NCBI RefSeq assembly: GCF_000422345.1
Contig: NZ_AULP01000005.1
Span: 124,001 to 188,000 of the forward strand
DNA: 64,000 nt
Origin: Neomelitea salexigens DSM 19753
GTDB taxonomy: Bacteria > Pseudomonadota > Gammaproteobacteria > Pseudomonadales > Spongiibacteraceae
Reading direction: 5' to 3'
Numbering within the stretch: position 1 is the stretch's first letter; the number at the start of each line of letters is the position of its first letter. The notes beneath the pieces were generated by a model. It was not told the DNA's origin. It was given only the letters and a program-made list of their open reading frames with translations, and did not search any database. This document shows positions 60,957 through 64,000 of the stretch, piece after piece. Both the position numbers and the translations under genes were made by a program.

Positions 60957-61032
60957 CGCGGATGATACCACAATCACCGCCGATGGCGGCATTGGCAGGA
61001 CGCTTTCGACGCGCCGCTGCCAATTAGTCACA

Positions 61033-61905
61033 TTACTTTACGCTGCCCTTTTTCAAATAACGGAAGAACTCGCTGTCGCTGTCCAGCACCAGCAGATCGC
61101 CATCACCAGAGAAGGACTCCTTGTACGCCGTGAGGCTGCGGACGAAGGCGTAGAACTCAGGATCAGCATTATACGCTGACGAGTAGATCTTTGCGGCTTG
61201 CGCATCACCCTCACCGCGAATCACTTCAGCATCGCGGTAGGCGTTGGCAGCAATGATCGTGCGCTGGCGGTCCGCCGTTGCGCGAATTTTCTCGGCCAAC
61301 TCACGACCGGTAGAGCGGTGCTCACGCGCCTCGCGCTCACGCTCAGACTTCATCCGGTCAAACACTGACTGACTCACCTGTGAAGGCAGGTCGATACGCT
61401 TCACCCGGACATCAACCAGCTCGATACCAAATTCAGCCATGGTGATCTTGTTCAGCTCACTGGTCAGATCCGTCATCAGTAGATCGCGCTCACCGGACAC
61501 CACCTCGTGGAAGGTGCGCTCACCGAATTTGTTCCGCAGGCCGGTATTAATGCGCTGAGCTAACAAGCCCTCCGCACGAATTTCCTCGCCGTTGGTCGCG
61601 GTGTAAAACGTTTCAGTGTCCGCAACACGCCACTTGGCATAAAAATCGACATCCAACGGTTTTTTCTCGTTGGTGAGGAAGCGCTGTGTCGGCGCATCCA
61701 GGGTTAAGATCCGACGCTCGAATTTGCGCACTACATGCACAAATGGCGTTTTCACTCCCAGCCCGACGGCAACATCTGGGTCGACGATTTCACCAAACTT
61801 GAGCATTACTGCCCGCTCGGTTTCTTTAACGATAAATAGCGAGTTGTAGCCGACAACCAGTACTGCCAGCGCCAATAGTAATACCGTAAATTGACGATTA
61901 GACAT
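61033..61905 (-). CDS. hflC: HflC, FtsH protease modulator (SPFH domain)
   Basis: 290 residues (E. coli 334). An N-terminal membrane anchor (FTVLLLALAVLVVGYNSLFI) and a periplasmic SPFH/band-7 domain (VMLKFGEIVDPDVAVGLGVK, then YAKWRVADTETFY and FGIELVDVRVKRIDLPSQVS). A helical tail (ERERAEH-like region EREREAREHRSTGRELA) follows. With HflK it forms the cage around FtsH. It starts 2 bp after hflK. Confidence 0.94.
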   Translation of the reverse strand: MSNRQFTVLLLALAVLVVGYNSLFIVKETERAVMLKFGEIVDPDVAVGLGVKTPFVHVVRKFERRILTLDAPTQRFLTNEKKPLDVDFYAKWRVADTETFYTATNGEEIRAEGLLAQRINTGLRNKFGERTFHEVVSGERDLLMTDLTSELNKITMAEFGIELVDVRVKRIDLPSQVSQSVFDRMKSEREREAREHRSTGRELAEKIRATADRQRTIIAANAYRDAEVIRGEGDAQAAKIYSSAYNADPEFYAFVRSLTAYKESFSGDGDLLVLDSDSEFFRYLKKGSVK

Positions 61906-61907
61906 GA

Positions 61908-63047
61908 TTAACGACCCTCCCGGCGACTGAACTGACTGTCACGGCGCAACTGCTCGACAACCTTGTCAGTAAGCTGGCGAATATCCACCTCTTGGTCACG
62001 CGTGGGGCGTGATGTTGAGCGCTGATTAACAATCTTGTCCAACGGCAAATACATCATGTTATTGCCACCTTCGACATCGACCATCACCTTGCTTGAGTCA
62101 GCATACAACTCTTGCAATGCGTCGATGTAGAGGCGCTCACGAGTGACTCTCGGCGACTTTTTGTACTCGGCAACCAGCTCGCTAAAGCGCTGGGCCTCAC
62201 CTTCCGCCTTGGCAATAACTTGTTCTTTATATGCCTGAGCTTCTTCGAGTTGGCGCTGAGCAGCACCACGAGCCTCAGGAATAATTCCGTTGGCGTAAGC
62301 TTCTGCCTCGTTTTTCAAACGCTCACGGTCTTCCTTCGCCCGGGTCACATCATCAAATGCATCCTGCACCTGCGATGGTGGCTGCGCATCTTCAATATTG
62401 ACCTTCGCGACTTGGATGCCACTTTGATAGGCAACCAAATAATCTTGCAAGCGTGCCTGAGTATCTACCGCCACTTGCTCACGGCCTTCGGTGATCACCT
62501 GATCCATCTTCGAGCTACCCACCACGTGGCGGAGGGCACTTTCCAGCGCGTGCTCCAAGCTCAATTCTGGGCGTTTCACTTTCAGCAAAAAGTTAGCAGG
62601 GTCAGATACGGTGTACTGCACAGAAACAGAGATATCGACGATGTTTTCATCCTCGGTCAGCATTTGACCGCGACTCGCGGCTGCCCGAACCTTGGTGACG
62701 TTAATAATGTTCACGTCGTCGATGATCGGTGGCGCCCAGCGCAAACCCGGCATTACCGTTTGCTGGTAAACCCCTAACCGTAATACCACGGCACGCTCTT
62801 GCTGGTCTACCTGATAAAAGCCGAACAAGCCCCAGACTGCTACCGCCAATAATGCCAGCGCGCCAATGCTGCCCATCCCCAGCTTTACACCGCCGCCATT
62901 TCCGCCTTGGCCACCGCTGCCGCCACCGAAGAGGCTGTTGAGTCGCTCTTGCAACTTTTTCAGCGCCTCATCTAAGTCCGGCGGCCCTTGATTTTTGCCA
63001 CCCCAAGGGTCGTTATCGCGACCACCACCCGGTTCATTCCAGGCCAT
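61908..63047 (-). CDS. hflK: HflK, FtsH protease modulator (SPFH domain)
   Basis: 379 residues from ATG 63047. A Gly/Asn-rich cytoplasmic N-terminus (MAWNEPGGGRDNDPWGGKNQ), one membrane helix (SIGALALLAVAVWGLFGFYQ) and an SPFH domain (VVLRLGVYQQTVMPGLRWAP, SVQYTVSDPANFLLKVK, YLVAYQSGIQVAKVNIEDAQ). A coiled coil with Ala/Glu-rich repeats and a C-terminal tail complete it. Confidence 0.95.
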   Translation of the reverse strand: MAWNEPGGGRDNDPWGGKNQGPPDLDEALKKLQERLNSLFGGGSGGQGGNGGGVKLGMGSIGALALLAVAVWGLFGFYQVDQQERAVVLRLGVYQQTVMPGLRWAPPIIDDVNIINVTKVRAAASRGQMLTEDENIVDISVSVQYTVSDPANFLLKVKRPELSLEHALESALRHVVGSSKMDQVITEGREQVAVDTQARLQDYLVAYQSGIQVAKVNIEDAQPPSQVQDAFDDVTRAKEDRERLKNEAEAYANGIIPEARGAAQRQLEEAQAYKEQVIAKAEGEAQRFSELVAEYKKSPRVTRERLYIDALQELYADSSKVMVDVEGGNNMMYLPLDKIVNQRSTSRPTRDQEVDIRQLTDKVVEQLRRDSQFSRREGR

Positions 63048-63157
63048 AGTTATCTCCTGTCGGTATGTCATTGCCCGCTTTCCGAAGAAAGCCAATGGCA
63101 GATTAAGACGCCAAGCTGTTGATTAGAGGGGCAGTCTAGCAGATTTACCCTGCCCTG

Positions 63158-64000
63158 CTAACGCCGTGTAGGCGACATTTCGTCACTGCTGTGCTGGATG
63201 TTAAGCGATGCCTCGCTTAGCGACTCAGCGGCCAAAAAACGCTGCCAATCGACCGACGGTAAGCGCAATTTCAAGTGAAAGCGCCCAGCTTCATCGAGCT
63301 GCTCAGACTGAATCGCATTGAGTTGATAGAGCCTGGCGCGCAAACGGCCGTCGCTGGCATTAAGCACAAGCTCTGGCTCCACGATATCGCCACTGAGGAT
63401 TTCTGCTAGTGCGTCACCCAATAGCCCCAGCCCCTGCTGGCGCTGTGCCGACAACCACACCCGTATCACTTCACCGTGCTCGTTTCTTTCGATACGCGGC
63501 GTTGTACCCAGTAGATCGGTTTTGTTATAGACCTCCAGCACAGGAATGCTGTCGGCACCAATCTCTTCCAATACATTCTTTACTTGTCGGACATTGTCAC
63601 TACGCTCCGGATCTGCACAATCGACCACATGAACCAACAAATCCGCGAGCGTCGCCTCTTCCAGCGTTGCGCGAAAAGCCTCCACCAGCTTATGTGGCAA
63701 GTGACGGATGAAGCCTACCGTATCCGCCAACACCACCGGCCCGACATCGTCGACTTGAATGCGACGCAGCGTAGGGTCCAGGGTGGCAAACAATTGGTCA
63801 GCGGCGTAGACCTTCGACTCAGTGAGCACATTGAACAAAGTGGACTTGCCAGCATTGGTATAGCCAACGAGGGACACCGCAGGGATATCGGCGCGCTGCC
63901 GCGCCCGGCGCGCTTGGTCTCGCTGACGCCGAACCTTCGATAAGCGCGATTGAATACTTTTGATACGTGCACGCAGTAAGCGTCGGTCGGTTTCGAGCTG
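63158..64000 (-). CDS. hflX: Ribosome-associated GTPase HflX, 5' part outside window
   Basis: The last 280 residues or so. The visible part begins in the helical region before the G domain (ARIKSIQSRLSKVRRQRDQA) and has G1 (GYTNAGKSTLF), G2/G3 (ATLDPTLRR, LADTVGFIRHLPH), and G4 (YNKTDLL). HflX splits stalled ribosomes. It is upstream of hflKC as in E. coli, with hfq expected beyond the window edge. Confidence 0.95.
   Translation of the reverse strand, partial: QLETDRRLLRARIKSIQSRLSKVRRQRDQARRARQRADIPAVSLVGYTNAGKSTLFNVLTESKVYAADQLFATLDPTLRRIQVDDVGPVVLADTVGFIRHLPHKLVEAFRATLEEATLADLLVHVVDCADPERSDNVRQVKNVLEEIGADSIPVLEVYNKTDLLGTTPRIERNEHGEVIRVWLSAQRQQGLGLLGDALAEILSGDIVEPELVLNASDGRLRARLYQLNAIQSEQLDEAGRFHLKLRLPSVDWQRFLAAESLSEASLNIQHSSDEMSPTRR

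Overview
The window is a 64-kb piece of a gammaproteobacterial chromosome. The evidence is the pilMNOPQ operon divergent from a class A penicillin-binding protein, the run ubiE-ubiJ-ubiB-hisI-hisE-tatABC, the block rnr-rlmB-rpsF-rpsR-DUF2232-rplI-dnaB, and hflX-hflK-hflC-DUF2065-hisZ-purA. These orders are familiar from Pseudomonas and from marine Cellvibrionales-like bacteria. TonB receptors, surface lipoproteins and a phosphate-type porin fit an aquatic heterotroph; a Spongiibacteraceae/Cellvibrionales-like host is my inference, not something the sequence proves. The only RNA gene seen is one tRNA-Leu(CAG). I found no insertion sequence, CRISPR array or intact prophage.

Layout. 1-12.4 kb is a mixed metabolic and envelope region: an ABC ATPase (cut by the window edge), a TetR regulator divergent from a FadH-type dienoyl-CoA reductase with palindromic operators between them, a metallo-beta-lactamase-fold hydrolase, a secreted propeller-like protein, small NTF2-like and MAPEG proteins, a hexapeptide acyltransferase, a TrmB-like methyltransferase, cysE, an M48 metallopeptidase, tag and small conserved proteins. 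12.4-21.3 kb (minus strand) holds aroK, aroB, gltB, gltD and hemE. 21.3-26.3 kb is pilMNOPQ (minus), divergent from mrcA (26.5-28.9 kb). radA (minus) faces away from a replication gene pair at 30.4-32.1 kb: a winged-helix protein with three tandem DnaT-like domains, overlapping a lambda P-like helicase-loader homologue. Then come ubiE, ubiJ, ubiB, hisI, hisE, tatA, tatB, tatC, and convergent dnaB, rplI, DUF2232, rpsR, rpsF, rlmB, rnr.

44.6-50.7 kb, between tRNA-Leu and a ferredoxin gene, looks accessory. It has a lineage-specific lipoprotein, a LuxR-type regulator, about 1 kb of AT-richer sequence with only a small membrane ORF and a possible gene remnant, and an SDR/NTF2-like pair. 51.9-58.1 kb is a phosphate-starvation locus: a beta-helix-like surface lipoprotein and TonB receptor (minus) divergent from an OprO/OprP-type porin (plus). 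Each transcription unit has its own Pho box, with the same 10-nt spacing to a -10 element. The end of the window (58.2-64.0 kb, minus) carries hflX (cut), hflK, hflC, DUF2065, hisZ and purA.

The two most interesting points are the overlapping chromosomal DnaT-like/lambda P-like pair, a candidate domesticated replicative-helicase loading system some 5 kb from dnaB, and the double Pho-box locus that ties an uncharacterised TonB receptor and surface lipoprotein to phosphate limitation.
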